Shown here piece after piece: positions 1-8,864 of a DNA stretch of 64,000 nucleotides. A program made the translations under genes and the position numbers. This stretch comes from Fibrella aestuarina BUZ 2 (GTDB lineage: Bacteria > Bacteroidota > Bacteroidia > Cytophagales > Spirosomataceae). Every line of letters starts with the position of its first letter. Position 1 is the stretch's first letter. The stretch covers positions 6,017,815 through 6,081,814 of the forward strand of contig NC_020054.1 in assembly GCF_000331105.1 (NCBI RefSeq). Direction: 5' to 3'. Under the pieces are notes generated by a model. It worked only from the letters and a program-made list of their open reading frames with translations. It searched no databases and was not told the origin of the DNA.

Positions 1-682
1 CCCGAGCGGCCGATTGACAACAGCGTTCCCCGGCTCAACCAGCGATTCGGCTAGCGATTCAGTCCGTTTTCGGGAGTATGTCAGCGATCCGGCCAATCCT
101 GTACCGTACTCCGAAGCGTCCCTGACCGCCGAGCCGGATTTCAGTGCGTTGTTTAGTTATATGTCGGCCGATCAGCGGTTTGCCAGCGCCCGACCGGATG
201 TGCTTACGTTTCAGACCGATACCTTATCCGACAACCTGACCGTGGGGGGCGAAATCACGGTTCGGTTACAGGTCAGTAGTACCGGTACCGATGCTGACTG
301 GGTGGTGAAACTCATCGACGTGTACCCGCCCAACGAGCCGAACCATCCTTACCTGCCCAACCCCCAAACCCAGTTGGCCAACTACCAGCAGTTGGTCCGA
401 GCTGATGTGCAACGCAGCCGGTTTCGCCGGAGTTTCGAGAAGCCCGAACCATTGACGCCCAATCGGGTCACCGATGTAACGTTTCGCCTGCCCGACGTAC
501 TGCATACGTTCAAAAAGGGGCATCGTGTTATGATACAGGTGCAGAGCAGTTGGTTTCCGCTGATTGACCGCAACCCACAAACGTTCGTCAACTCGATCTA
601 CAAAGCCAAACCAACCGATTTCCGGTCGGCTCGGCATCGAGTCTATGGCCGTTCGGCTATCGAGGTAACCCTTCTCCCTTAA
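1..682 (+). CDS. CocE/NonD family hydrolase, C-terminal part (partial)
   Basis: This is the C-terminal portion of a serine hydrolase of the CocE / X-Pro dipeptidyl-peptidase (S15) type. The frame is open from base 2, so the gene begins upstream of the window; the TTG at 14 is only an internal codon. The visible 226 residues match the jelly-roll C-terminal domain: YVSDPANPVPY near the beginning, then RPDVLTFQTDTL and a run of beta-strand-like sequence ending in a conserved HRVYGRSAIEVTLLP-like tail. The alpha/beta-hydrolase domain with its Ser-Asp-His triad lies outside. These enzymes cleave acyl or peptide bonds and are often exported. The next gene starts 3 bases after the stop, so the two are probably cotranscribed. 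Confidence 0.85.
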   Translation, partial: PSGRLTTAFPGSTSDSASDSVRFREYVSDPANPVPYSEASLTAEPDFSALFSYMSADQRFASARPDVLTFQTDTLSDNLTVGGEITVRLQVSSTGTDADWVVKLIDVYPPNEPNHPYLPNPQTQLANYQQLVRADVQRSRFRRSFEKPEPLTPNRVTDVTFRLPDVLHTFKKGHRVMIQVQSSWFPLIDRNPQTFVNSIYKAKPTDFRSARHRVYGRSAIEVTLLP

Positions 683-685
683 ATT

Positions 686-1621
686 ATGCAAACACCGATT
701 TACATTGTCGGGGCGGGGGCCATTGGGATGACCCTGGCCGTTCTGCTGCGGCAGGCGGGCAAAAACGTCGTCTTACTACGGAGTCGCCCGACGAGTCAGG
801 CAGAAGCCGACGTGCTCATCACCGTCGAATTCAACGACGGAACCAGCCAGACAGCCCGGCTCCCCATCGGCACGCTGGACGACATAGACCGCCTGCACGG
901 CCTTGTTTTGCTGACGAACAAATCGTTCGGTAACGCTGAACTGGCCCGGCGGTTACGGGGCAAAACGGGCGACTCCCCGCTTATCCTTCTTCAGAACGGA
1001 CTGGCTATCGAGCAACCCTATCTGGAAGCGGGTTTCCCGCAGGTTTACCGCTGTGTGTTGCTGGCTACCAGTCAGGTACGTACCCCATACATGGTCAGTT
1101 ACAAGCCCGTGGCGGCGTCACCGGTGGGTGTTATCCGGGGAGATGCGTCGGGGCTGGCTGCGCTGGTCGAGCAGATCACGACGACCGACTTTCCGTTCCG
1201 GGCCGAAAAGAACATTCAGGTCGCGATCTGGGAGAAGGTTGTTACGAACTGTGTGTTCAACGCCATCTGTCCGCTGCTGGGCGTCGACAACGGTATCTTC
1301 CACCGGAATGCATCGGTGCTGGCATTGGCTCGTGAGGTGATCAGCGAATGTGTGGTTGTGGCGGGAGAAGCGGGTATTACGCTGGATAGTCAGGCAGTCG
1401 AGCAACGGCTACTACAAATCAGTCAACGCTCTGACGGTCAACTCATTTCCACCCTGGTCGATATTAATCAGGGGCGCGAGACGGAAATCGGCACGTTAAA
1501 TCTGGAAGTGGCCCGCCTTGCCCATCGGCTAGGCAAGCCCGAGCTGGCTATACGTACCCAGCTACTCGGGGAGTTAACCCGCCTCAAAGCCGAAGCCAGC
1601 CGATCTACCACTGGCGGCTGA
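686..1621 (+). CDS. panE: 2-dehydropantoate 2-reductase (ketopantoate reductase family)
   Basis: This is a NADPH-dependent reductase of the ApbA/PanE family, 311 residues, the usual length. The family reaction is ketopantoate to pantoate on the pantothenate/CoA route. The N-terminus carries the Rossmann motif VGAGAIG (residues 8-14). The C-terminal helical domain has the family block IWEKVVTNCVFNAICPLLG (about 181-199), which holds the catalytic lysine and a conserved asparagine. It follows a CocE-type hydrolase by 3 bases, which is not a pantothenate context. Paralogues of this family reduce other 2-keto acids, so the substrate is inferred. A strong hairpin terminator lies just downstream. 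Confidence 0.82.
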   Translation: MQTPIYIVGAGAIGMTLAVLLRQAGKNVVLLRSRPTSQAEADVLITVEFNDGTSQTARLPIGTLDDIDRLHGLVLLTNKSFGNAELARRLRGKTGDSPLILLQNGLAIEQPYLEAGFPQVYRCVLLATSQVRTPYMVSYKPVAASPVGVIRGDASGLAALVEQITTTDFPFRAEKNIQVAIWEKVVTNCVFNAICPLLGVDNGIFHRNASVLALAREVISECVVVAGEAGITLDSQAVEQRLLQISQRSDGQLISTLVDINQGRETEIGTLNLEVARLAHRLGKPELAIRTQLLGELTRLKAEASRSTTGG

Positions 1622-1638
1622 CTGACATTCACCCCACT

Positions 1639-1674
1639 AAAAAAGCCTTATGCGCAGGATTCGCATAAGGCTTT
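1639..1674. terminator. Bidirectional hairpin terminator
   Basis: A perfect 13-bp stem (AAAGCCTTATGCG at 1642-1654 with its complement at 1662-1674) has a 7-nt loop. It is preceded by an A run and ends in TTT, so it can stop transcription from both sides. It sits between the convergent panE-like gene and the VOC gene. Confidence 0.85.
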
Positions 1675-1704
1675 AGGTATACAAGCAACCCTGTCGGGCA
1701 GGTA

Positions 1705-2151
1705 TTAATAGGCTTTGGGGATCACCTTTCCCTGGTTCAGCTCCCACAGATAACCGTCGGGGTCGGGGAAATAGATTTGGGTGACGCCATCGAACCGTAC
1801 CTGCTTATGGTAGGTGATATTCTTTGACTTCAGGTACGCTTCCGACTTGGCGATGTCATCGACGAACAGGGCAAAGTGGCTGGCGTTTTTGTCGTGAATA
1901 ATCTGTTCGGTATCGGGGCGGCCCGCCATCAGGTGCAGTTGCTGGCCGTTGCCCAGATCGAACCACGAACGGATGGCTTTCAGGTTTTCGGGCACGGGGA
2001 TGGGTTTGAAGCCCATCACGTCGCGGAAAAAGGCCGTGCTGACGGCCATGTCTTTCACGTGCAGCGCCATATGGTTGTGGCCCACAACACCCAGTTTATC
2101 CTGGGCGACGGCCAGTTGGGCAAGCAGCAGAAGAGGAAGAAGGAAGCGCAT
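1705..2151 (-). CDS. Exported VOC-superfamily (glyoxalase-like) protein
   Basis: This is a 148-residue protein with a signal peptide (MRFLLPLLLLAQLAVAQ) followed by one vicinal-oxygen-chelate domain. Visible features are the opening strand with HNHMALHVKDM, a central block ending in QQLHLMAG, the second half with SHFALFVDDI, and the terminal YFPDPDGYLWEL in which the last Glu is a typical metal ligand. It should be a metal-binding dioxygenase, isomerase or glutathione-transferase-like protein; the substrate cannot be told. The ATG at 2151 is chosen over a longer upstream start at 2190 because it places the signal peptide at the N-terminus. An exported VOC protein is somewhat unusual. Confidence 0.8.
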   Translation of the reverse strand: MRFLLPLLLLAQLAVAQDKLGVVGHNHMALHVKDMAVSTAFFRDVMGFKPIPVPENLKAIRSWFDLGNGQQLHLMAGRPDTEQIIHDKNASHFALFVDDIAKSEAYLKSKNITYHKQVRFDGVTQIYFPDPDGYLWELNQGKVIPKAY

Positions 2152-2247
2152 GATGCTCTGTTGCGTTTGATGTCTAACGGTTATCGTCACCCGGCGCGTA
2201 TAAGCCGGCGAGTACCGTCAGATAGCAAACCAGAAAGGGCGACCTTC

Positions 2248-4269
2248 TTACTTCACCACCGCCGTGCTTTTAACCCCGTCGGCGGTTTGCAGGCGCAACA
2301 CATACTGCCCGCTGGGTACGTTGGCTAGCCCGATGGTGCGCCGCTGCTGGCCGCTGGGTACGTTGGTTTCGGGTTGGGTCAGCACGGTTTGCCCCAACAG
2401 GTTCACCAGCGAGAGCGTCAGGGGGCCGGGTTGCTGCGTCGTAAACTCGACCGTGAGCTGATCGGCGGTGGGGTTCGGAAAGACGCGCAGGTTGATCGCC
2501 TCCTGCGTAGCCAATACCACCGCCGTTCCGCCGGTGGGGGGCGTTACCTGCTGCGCCCGTTTCAGAATCCAGTTGTTGGGGTCGAACAGGGCGCCGGTCA
2601 CCGCGCCGCTTCCCGTAACGGTAAACGACTGAACGGGCCGATCATTGACGACCGTAACGATTCGATCGCCCGCCGCCGACTGCACTGTCACCTGGATGGG
2701 CATCGTAAACGACGTAGGATTGCTGCCCGCCGTTTGTGTCAGGCTCAACACCGCCGTGCTGGTACCCGCCACCGGAGCGATCGACCACTGGTAGGTGGGG
2801 TAACGTTCGCCATAAACCCATTCTTTGAAAAAGTAGTCGAGCGGTTGCCCGGACGTTTGCTCCATAATGCGCTGAAAATCTTCCGTCACGGCCGTGCTGT
2901 ATGACAGGGGTGAAGTCGCGTAAGCCCGCATGCCCTTGTAGAACGTGCTGTCGCCCAGCACGCCCCGGAGCATGTGCAACACCGTAGCCCCTTTGGCATA
3001 GGAGCGGCCTGAGTTGAAGATTTCGTTGATGCTGTTGACGTTCTGCACGTAGAGCGTACCACTCACCAGTAAGGCTTGGTTCATGAAAGCATCCATATAG
3101 GCTTTATAGGCCGTTCGGCCGCCGATGGCCTCCTGATACACGGCTTCGCCATACGACGCGAACCCTTCATTGAGCCAGATGTTCTGCCAGTCGCGGCAGG
3201 TGATTTTATCGCCAAACCACTGGTGCATCAGTTCGTGCGAAATCACGTTGCGAGTCAGGGAGTTGGGAGCCATCGAGCTGATCGTCTGGTGTTCCATACC
3301 GCCCGCGTAGCCAAACTCGGCATGGCCGTATTTTTCCCGGATGAACGGGTACGGGCCAAACAAGTTGGAAAAGACCCGCATCATGGCGTTGGTTTCGTCG
3401 ACGGCCGTTTTGTAGGTAGCTGCATCTTCGGGAAAAAGGTAATGCGTCACGGGCATCGTCTGGCCGTTGTAGCTGAAGGGCGTGTCGTACTGCTGGTAGT
3501 TGGCGCAGGCGATCGAGATCAGGTACTGGGCGATGGGGTAGCTGTTTTTCCAGCGGTACGTCTTGGTGCCGTCGGCGTTGGTCGTGACACCCTGCAACAG
3601 CCCGTTGGACACCGACACGAAAATGGGCGCGGCCGTAATGCTCACCGCCGACGAATCGGCCTTGTCGGCGGGGGTATCTTTGCAGGGAAACCAGTTTGAG
3701 GCGCCGTAAGGCTCGCTCAGGGAATAAATCAGCGGATTGTTAGGCCCGCCCGAGCCGTGGGTCGTAAAGACGAAGGCGTCGTCGGTGTTTGGGGGTACGC
3801 CCTGGTAGTATACCGTAACCCGGCCCGTTTGCCCCGCGGCTAGTGTCTGCGGGAGGGTTATCGTTAGGCGATTGTTTGCGTGTGCGTACGTCAGGCGCTG
3901 GCCGTTGCTCTTGACGGAGTCGACTTTTAGCACTGAGTTGAGGTCCAGAAAAAACTGGCTGATCGCGCTGCTGGCGGGGCGCAGGGTTACGGTCGTCGCG
4001 GCGGTCAGGTAGTTGGGCGTGTGCGTCAGGCGCAGGTCGAGTCCGTAGTAGGTGACGTCGATGGTCGCGTCGCCCGCCGACTGCACGGCGGGCCCCAGCA
4101 GCCGGGCCGATCCCTGACTCAGTCGACCCGGTTGCCCGAAAAAACGCACCTTCCCGGCCACGCAGGCATCGGTTCCGGGTACGTCCATACTGCCCGAGCC
4201 GGCGGGTACGTTGGTCTGCGCCCACACGCTGGTTGTCAGCAGGCAGCCTAGCAAGAAGAAGTAATTCAT
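2248..4269 (-). CDS. Secreted M1-family zinc aminopeptidase with T9SS C-terminal domain
   Basis: This protein of about 673 residues removes N-terminal amino acids from peptides outside the cell. A signal peptide (MNYFFLLGCLLTTSVWAQ) is followed by the M1 N-terminal beta domain. Next comes the exopeptidase motif GGMEH (about 323-327) and the zinc site HELMH (345-349), with the third ligand Glu 18 residues later in NEGFASY (about 368). The last 80 residues begin LRVFPNPTADQLTVEF and end in a YVLRLQT-type strand, which is the type IX secretion sorting domain. The product is therefore probably sent through the Por machinery and kept at the cell surface or released. I prefer the ATG at 4269 to the GTG at 4281 because it begins the signal peptide directly. 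Confidence 0.92.
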   Translation of the reverse strand: MNYFFLLGCLLTTSVWAQTNVPAGSGSMDVPGTDACVAGKVRFFGQPGRLSQGSARLLGPAVQSAGDATIDVTYYGLDLRLTHTPNYLTAATTVTLRPASSAISQFFLDLNSVLKVDSVKSNGQRLTYAHANNRLTITLPQTLAAGQTGRVTVYYQGVPPNTDDAFVFTTHGSGGPNNPLIYSLSEPYGASNWFPCKDTPADKADSSAVSITAAPIFVSVSNGLLQGVTTNADGTKTYRWKNSYPIAQYLISIACANYQQYDTPFSYNGQTMPVTHYLFPEDAATYKTAVDETNAMMRVFSNLFGPYPFIREKYGHAEFGYAGGMEHQTISSMAPNSLTRNVISHELMHQWFGDKITCRDWQNIWLNEGFASYGEAVYQEAIGGRTAYKAYMDAFMNQALLVSGTLYVQNVNSINEIFNSGRSYAKGATVLHMLRGVLGDSTFYKGMRAYATSPLSYSTAVTEDFQRIMEQTSGQPLDYFFKEWVYGERYPTYQWSIAPVAGTSTAVLSLTQTAGSNPTSFTMPIQVTVQSAAGDRIVTVVNDRPVQSFTVTGSGAVTGALFDPNNWILKRAQQVTPPTGGTAVVLATQEAINLRVFPNPTADQLTVEFTTQQPGPLTLSLVNLLGQTVLTQPETNVPSGQQRRTIGLANVPSGQYVLRLQTADGVKSTAVVK

Positions 4270-4334
4270 AAGCGCTGTCACCTAGCACCGCGGGGGATTG
4301 CCGGTCCGCTGACGGACGCGGATCGTTGCGGCCG

Positions 4335-4751
4335 CTACTTTAGTTGGATTGAAATAGTTTTTCCGGCTTCGCCGACGACCACTTTGCAGTCGTCGTAAGA
4401 CGGGGCCGACATGCGAGGGCGTACGTTGTTGCTGAATCCATAGGGTTCGGTGGGGATACCAAACATCTTTTTGTCAATCTTGTCGTTGCCGTTTACGTCG
4501 TGGTAAATAGCCAGCGCGTAGGTGCCGGGGTCTACCTCAAACGTCGCCTGAACCGTCCGGCCCGTTGCCCCAATCGATTTGGCCTGTGCGGGTTTGGCTT
4601 TGTCGGGGAACCCGTTCTCGGAGGTGAACAGCCCGAAGCGCACCTGCCCTTTCAGCTCCCGGATGTTCTGGGCTTCGACGGTCAGCGTGGTTTTTTTGAC
4701 GGGCGGATGGGAAGTAAACAGGCTGGTAAGGGCAAGCAGGAAAATAAGCAT
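4335..4751 (-). CDS. DUF2141 family exported protein
   Basis: This is a 138-residue protein with a short signal sequence (MLIFLLALTSLFTSHP) and a DUF2141 domain, a beta-sandwich found in many Bacteroidota. Recognisable pieces are LTVEAQNIRELKGQVRFGLF, the central DPGTYALAIYHDVNGNDKIDK and the ending MFGIPTEPYGFSNN. The molecular function of the family is unknown; the fold resembles transthyretin-like surface domains. A longer reading from 4826 exists, but the start at 4751 gives the signal peptide. It is divergent from recJ with 63 bases between start codons. Confidence 0.85.
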   Translation of the reverse strand: MLIFLLALTSLFTSHPPVKKTTLTVEAQNIRELKGQVRFGLFTSENGFPDKAKPAQAKSIGATGRTVQATFEVDPGTYALAIYHDVNGNDKIDKKMFGIPTEPYGFSNNVRPRMSAPSYDDCKVVVGEAGKTISIQLK

Positions 4752-4814
4752 GGTGGAAACTGTTTTTGGATAAACGAAATTAACTTGCGTACTGATGCCC
4801 CGTACGCAAGTCGC

Positions 4815-6581
4815 ATGATTGTACATCCCGCCCCGCCCTCAAAACGCTGGATTCTGAAGCCCTTCCCCGATGCACCGGCCCAACAAACGGCCGTTGAATC
4901 GTTGGTGCAGACGTTGAATATCAGCCCATTTCTGGCCAGCCTGCTGGTACAGCGTGGCGTCAGCAACTTCGAGGAGGCGCGTACGTTTTTCCGACCCGAG
5001 CTAACCCATCTGCACGACCCCTTCCAGATGCGCGACATGGACCGGGCCGTTGAGCGATTAACGCGGGCGATGCATACAGGTGAAAAAATTCTGATTTACG
5101 GGGACTACGATGTCGACGGTACCACGTCGGTATCGCTAATGTACGGTTTCCTGCGCACGCTTTACGACCGCCTCGATCATTACATTCCCGACCGCTATAA
5201 AGAAGGGTACGGTATCTCGAAAGCGGGTGTGCAATGGGCCGCCGACAACGGGTTTACGCTCATCATCGCGCTCGACTGCGGCATCAAGTCCATCGACCGC
5301 GTGGCCGAAGCCAACGCACTGGACGTCGATTTTATCATCTGCGACCACCACCGTCCGGGCGACGCCCTGCCTGATGCGGTGGCCGTGCTCGACCCCAAAC
5401 GCACTGACTGCCACTACCCGTATAAGGAACTGACGGGCTGCGGCGTGGGCTTCAAACTCCTGCAAGCGCTCTGTCAGGTACGTGGTCTGCCCGAGTCGAC
5501 GCTTTGGCCCTACCTCGATCTGGTGGCAGTGAGCATTGCCTGCGACATTGTGCCGATCACGGGCGAAAACCGGGTGCTGGCCTATTTTGGGCTGAAACAA
5601 CTCAATACAGCGCCCCGGGTTGGGCTTTGTGCGCTGCTGCGCGTGGCAGGCTTTGTGAAAGAACACGAAACCTGCCCCCCACCCGAACGGGCGCTCGACA
5701 TCACCAACGTGGTGTTTGGTCTGGGGCCGCGCATCAACGCCGCCGGGCGCATCAAGCACGCCCGCGCTGCCGTGGAATTGCTGCTCTGCAACACCCACGA
5801 CGAAGCCGACGACCACGCCTACGGCCTGCAAACGCACAACAAAGACCGGCAGGACCTCGACAAGAACATGACCGAGCAGGCGCTGGCCATGATCCGCAAC
5901 GACGAACTGTTAATAAAGGCTAAATCGACGGTGCTGTTCGATCAAAAATGGCACAAAGGCGTTATTGGGATAGTGGCATCGCGGTGCATCGAGCAATTTT
6001 ACCGTCCCACGATCATCCTGACCGAGTCGAATGGCAAAGCGGCGGGGTCGGCGCGGTCGGTGGCAGAGTTCGACGTCTACGAGGCCATTGAAGCGTGCTC
6101 GGAGTTGCTGGAGCAGTTTGGCGGACACACCTTCGCGGCGGGGCTCACGCTCCCCATCGAGAATGTCGACGCCTTCCGGCAGCGGTTTGAGGAAGTGGTA
6201 TCGGCTAAAATCCGCGATGAGCAATTGATTCCGCGCGTCGAGATCGACATTCCACTCGATTTCAGCGAGATCAACGGCAAGTTTTACCGGATTATGCGGC
6301 AGATGTCGCCGTTTGGTCCGCACAACATGTCGCCGGTCTTCCGTTCCGACGAGGTGGTGCTGGTGGGCGAGCCGGTCGTGATGAAAGAGAAACACCTGAA
6401 GTTTACGTGCCGTCAGGTACGTTCGGGGCACTCGTTCACGGCCATCGGTTTCGGCATGGCGGTGTGGGCCGATCACCTGCATCAGGGCGAACCCTTCTCG
6501 ATCTGCTACTCCATCGACGAAAACCACTACGGCGGCACGTCATCGCTGCAATTGTATTTGAAGGATATTCGATTAGGGTAG
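4815..6581 (+). CDS. recJ: Single-stranded-DNA-specific exonuclease RecJ
   Basis: This is the 5'-3' ssDNA exonuclease that acts in recombination, mismatch and base-excision repair. The 588-residue protein has the DHH phosphoesterase motifs: DYDVDGTTS (about 97-105), IALDCG (152-157) and CDHHRPGD (176-183). A DHHA1 region with GGHTFAAG lies near residue 435, followed by the C-terminal OB domain. The length fits the family. The frame is open back to 4500 through the DUF2141 gene on the other strand, but the ATG at 4815 precedes the normal RecJ N-terminus. An orphan secreted protein starts 7 bases after the stop. Confidence 0.95.
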   Translation: MIVHPAPPSKRWILKPFPDAPAQQTAVESLVQTLNISPFLASLLVQRGVSNFEEARTFFRPELTHLHDPFQMRDMDRAVERLTRAMHTGEKILIYGDYDVDGTTSVSLMYGFLRTLYDRLDHYIPDRYKEGYGISKAGVQWAADNGFTLIIALDCGIKSIDRVAEANALDVDFIICDHHRPGDALPDAVAVLDPKRTDCHYPYKELTGCGVGFKLLQALCQVRGLPESTLWPYLDLVAVSIACDIVPITGENRVLAYFGLKQLNTAPRVGLCALLRVAGFVKEHETCPPPERALDITNVVFGLGPRINAAGRIKHARAAVELLLCNTHDEADDHAYGLQTHNKDRQDLDKNMTEQALAMIRNDELLIKAKSTVLFDQKWHKGVIGIVASRCIEQFYRPTIILTESNGKAAGSARSVAEFDVYEAIEACSELLEQFGGHTFAAGLTLPIENVDAFRQRFEEVVSAKIRDEQLIPRVEIDIPLDFSEINGKFYRIMRQMSPFGPHNMSPVFRSDEVVLVGEPVVMKEKHLKFTCRQVRSGHSFTAIGFGMAVWADHLHQGEPFSICYSIDENHYGGTSSLQLYLKDIRLG

Positions 6582-6588
6582 TCAGTGA

Positions 6589-7014
6589 ATGGATAAACTG
6601 CTGTTGGCGTTCGCTCTAGCTTTACCAACTTTGGCCAGTAGCCAAGGTCTTCCTAAAGGGGTCTACAGAGGGAATGAGCTCAATTTCTTGTTATGCTACC
6701 TTACTGTTACGGATTCTACTGCAGAAGTTGAGTATTTCAACAAGAAGGGCGGTGAGATATTCGGCCATCTGCCTCCTACCCGGGTACTCCTAACTCAGAA
6801 AAATAGTCCACTTTACCAGTCAATGGATGGCATCATTCGTGTCTATAAAAGGACAGGCTATTTGATGGTAGAAAAGAAGAAGTACGCTAATGTGAAGGTA
6901 CGCTTGATGGAGTCAGGGATGGCTCAGCTTATCGATTACAGAAGACGTAATATTCTTTTTAAAAACCGTCTTCGTTCTGAGAAACCGCGTTCATCTAGCA
7001 GTGAACCAGATTGA
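6589..7014 (+). CDS. Hypothetical exported protein, AT-richer than neighbours
   Basis: This is a 141-residue protein I do not recognise. It has a signal peptide ([19 protein letters not shown]), a beta-rich middle and a basic tail rich in Arg and Lys ending SSSSEPD. It may be a small periplasmic protein. Codon use is visibly less GC-rich than in recJ or lptB on either side, and it lacks the GGTACGT heptamer common elsewhere, both consistent with acquisition or relaxed selection. Its ATG is 7 bases after the recJ stop, so it is probably read through from recJ. Its 3' end lies 58 bases before the lptB start. Confidence 0.65.
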   Translation: MDKLLLAFALALPTLASSQGLPKGVYRGNELNFLLCYLTVTDSTAEVEYFNKKGGEIFGHLPPTRVLLTQKNSPLYQSMDGIIRVYKRTGYLMVEKKKYANVKVRLMESGMAQLIDYRRRNILFKNRLRSEKPRSSSSEPD

Positions 7015-7072
7015 AGTCACCGATCCACGATCATCCCGAAAATCCGCTTCATCCGCGCCCCATCAATCCCAT

Positions 7073-7807
7073 ATGATTCTCAGAACTGAAAATTTAGTCA
7101 AGAAGTACGGCAGCCGCTTTGTCAACAGCAATGTGTCGTATCAGGTCGCGCAGGGCGAAATTGTGGGCTTGCTGGGACCGAACGGCGCCGGTAAAACGAC
7201 CTCCTTTTACATGGCCGTGGGGCTGGTGAAACCTAACAGCGGTAAGGTCTACATCGACGACCGCGACATCACCGACCTGCCCATGTACAAACGCGCCCGG
7301 CTCGGGCTGGGGTATCTGGCGCAGGAAGCCTCGGTATTCCGCGACCTGACGGTGGAGGAGAATATTCTGGCGGTGCTGGAAATGACCGAAAAGCCCAAAG
7401 ACGAGCAGAAACGGCGTGTGGAGGAGCTCATCGACGAGTTTCACCTCGGCCACGTGCGTAAGAACCTGGGCAAAGTGTTATCGGGAGGGGAGCGCCGCCG
7501 CACCGAGATTGCCCGCGCCCTGGCCGTCGACCCGAAATTCATTCTGCTCGATGAGCCATTTGCGGGCGTTGACCCCATTGCGACCGAAGACATTCAGAGC
7601 ATCGTAGCGCAGTTGAAACACCGCAACATCGGGATTCTGATTACCGACCACGACGTAAACGCCACGCTATCGATCACCGACCGGGCCTACCTGCTGATCG
7701 AAGGAAAAATCTTCAAACAGGGGTCGGCCGAAGACCTTGCCAACGACGAGCACGTCCGTCGGCTGTATCTGGGCCAAAACTTCGAGCTGAAGCGAAAAGT
7801 AATGTAG
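7073..7807 (+). CDS. lptB: LPS export ABC transporter ATP-binding protein LptB
   Basis: This is the cytoplasmic ATPase that powers LptFG for lipopolysaccharide transport to the outer membrane. The 244-residue protein has Walker [10 protein letters not shown] (about 35-43), a signature [16 protein letters not shown] from 136 and Walker B FILLDEP (156-162). The H-loop lies in [16 protein letters not shown]. The GERRR form of the signature is characteristic of LptB. The frame is open from 7001, but the ATG at 7073 starts the ABC domain directly; the upstream extension overlaps the previous gene and looks non-coding. No other lpt gene is in the window. Confidence 0.93.
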   Translation: MILRTENLVKKYGSRFVNSNVSYQVAQGEIVGLLGPNGAGKTTSFYMAVGLVKPNSGKVYIDDRDITDLPMYKRARLGLGYLAQEASVFRDLTVEENILAVLEMTEKPKDEQKRRVEELIDEFHLGHVRKNLGKVLSGGERRRTEIARALAVDPKFILLDEPFAGVDPIATEDIQSIVAQLKHRNIGILITDHDVNATLSITDRAYLLIEGKIFKQGSAEDLANDEHVRRLYLGQNFELKRKVM

Positions 7808-7814
7808 CGCCGCG

Positions 7815-8237
7815 CTAGTCCTTTGTTTCGCTGCGGCCAGTCTTACTCAGAATGCGGATGCGGTAGACGATGGTAGATGGAAAGTCGGCCACTCCGTTGG
7901 CATCTGGCTCTTTGTGTGGCGCCAGTCGGGCGGGGCCAAGCCGCTGTAGCGCGTGCTGCCGTTCGTCGCCCTGCAACTCTTCATACACGCCCTGCACGAC
8001 TACACTCCGCCAGCAGGTGGGCGTGGCCTGTTCATCGACCTCAAAACAAACCGACGGATTTTGCCGGAGACTGCGGGTTTTGCCCCCTTCGCGGGTCTGC
8101 CCGTAAATGGCCTGTCCATCGTACAGGTACGTTACCGGCAATACCTGCACCTGCCCATTCTCGGCATAGCCAAGCCGCCCAAAGAACTGATTGCGGAGAA
8201 TATGGTCGGTTACTTCCGGGGTCAGGTCACGTAACAT
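7815..8237 (-). CDS. Pyridoxamine 5'-phosphate oxidase-like FMN-binding protein
   Basis: This is a 140-residue split-barrel protein of the PNPOx-like superfamily. The beginning (LTPEVTDHILRNQFFGRLGY, then VQVLPVTYLYDGQAIYG) and the block GGKTRSLRQNPSVCFEVDE followed by WRSVVVQG are typical of small FMN- or F420/heme-binding members such as the nitroimidazole-resistance NimA-like group. It probably binds a flavin and works as a cytoplasmic oxidoreductase; the substrate is unknown. It is convergent with lptB, 7 bases from its stop. Confidence 0.8.
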   Translation of the reverse strand: MLRDLTPEVTDHILRNQFFGRLGYAENGQVQVLPVTYLYDGQAIYGQTREGGKTRSLRQNPSVCFEVDEQATPTCWRSVVVQGVYEELQGDERQHALQRLGPARLAPHKEPDANGVADFPSTIVYRIRILSKTGRSETKD

Positions 8238-8318
8238 AGCGGTCGGGGTTTGTCTATAAAGCTACCTAAGTGGGTCTCGTTTTTCCCGACTCCCGATCAG
8301 CCTATCAGGTGATTTCGC

Positions 8319-8750
8319 TCAACCGGGCAGTATCGGCCTAGCTATGGGCGCGGTGGCATTGCTGGTGGTGAGCCAGAGGGGCTGGGTACGTGTCCGGGCC
8401 AATACGTCAGCCATCATCTCCATTAAATCTTGATCATCGACGAGCCAGCCATCATAGGGCCTGATGAGCAAATGGAGCGTGGTCGCGTGTTCGGGGCTGG
8501 CCAGCAGCGTCTCGGTGGTCAAGTTGCCCAGCTTGGCATCACCCAGCATGGCAACCCACTGTTGCAAATGGCCCTCAGCGGCGGCTTTAGCCGGACGCAG
8601 CACGTCTTTATGCAGCGGTTGGTCGGGCGCCAGATCGTAGGGCAGCACCACGGTCAGCCGCGGCGCTGGTTGAGTGTGAGCAGTCAGCCAGTTTCTCAGC
8701 GTCAGAGCCGAATCGACCGAGCCATCGGTTACGTACAAGAGGGAGTTCAT
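8319..8750 (-). CDS. Hypothetical protein, possibly universal-stress-like
   Basis: This 143-residue protein opens with NSLLYVTDGSVDSALTLRNWL and continues with TVVLPYDLAPDQPL. That is a beta-strand/helix alternation like the start of a Usp-type or HUP-fold domain, but the ATP-binding GxxGxxS motif is not visible. The C-terminal half contains RPYDGWLVDDQDLMEMMADVL. I do not recognise a family with certainty. The ATG at 8750 is used rather than the TTG at 8753. It stands alone between the FMN-binding protein and recO. Confidence 0.55.
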   Translation of the reverse strand: MNSLLYVTDGSVDSALTLRNWLTAHTQPAPRLTVVLPYDLAPDQPLHKDVLRPAKAAAEGHLQQWVAMLGDAKLGNLTTETLLASPEHATTLHLLIRPYDGWLVDDQDLMEMMADVLARTRTQPLWLTTSNATAPIARPILPG

Positions 8751-8864
8751 CAACGGGGCAGTTCGTTTACCTCAAAACTACCCCACCCACCCGCGCCAGC
8801 GGCTGACAAGAATCAGCGCTTTGATTGATTTATGGCACGTGTCAGGCAGCTCCCACCGGGTACG

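Noticed and set aside
4500-4814. N-terminal extension of recJ
   Set aside because: It overlaps the DUF2141 gene on the other strand and does not resemble RecJ; the ATG at 4815 fits the family.
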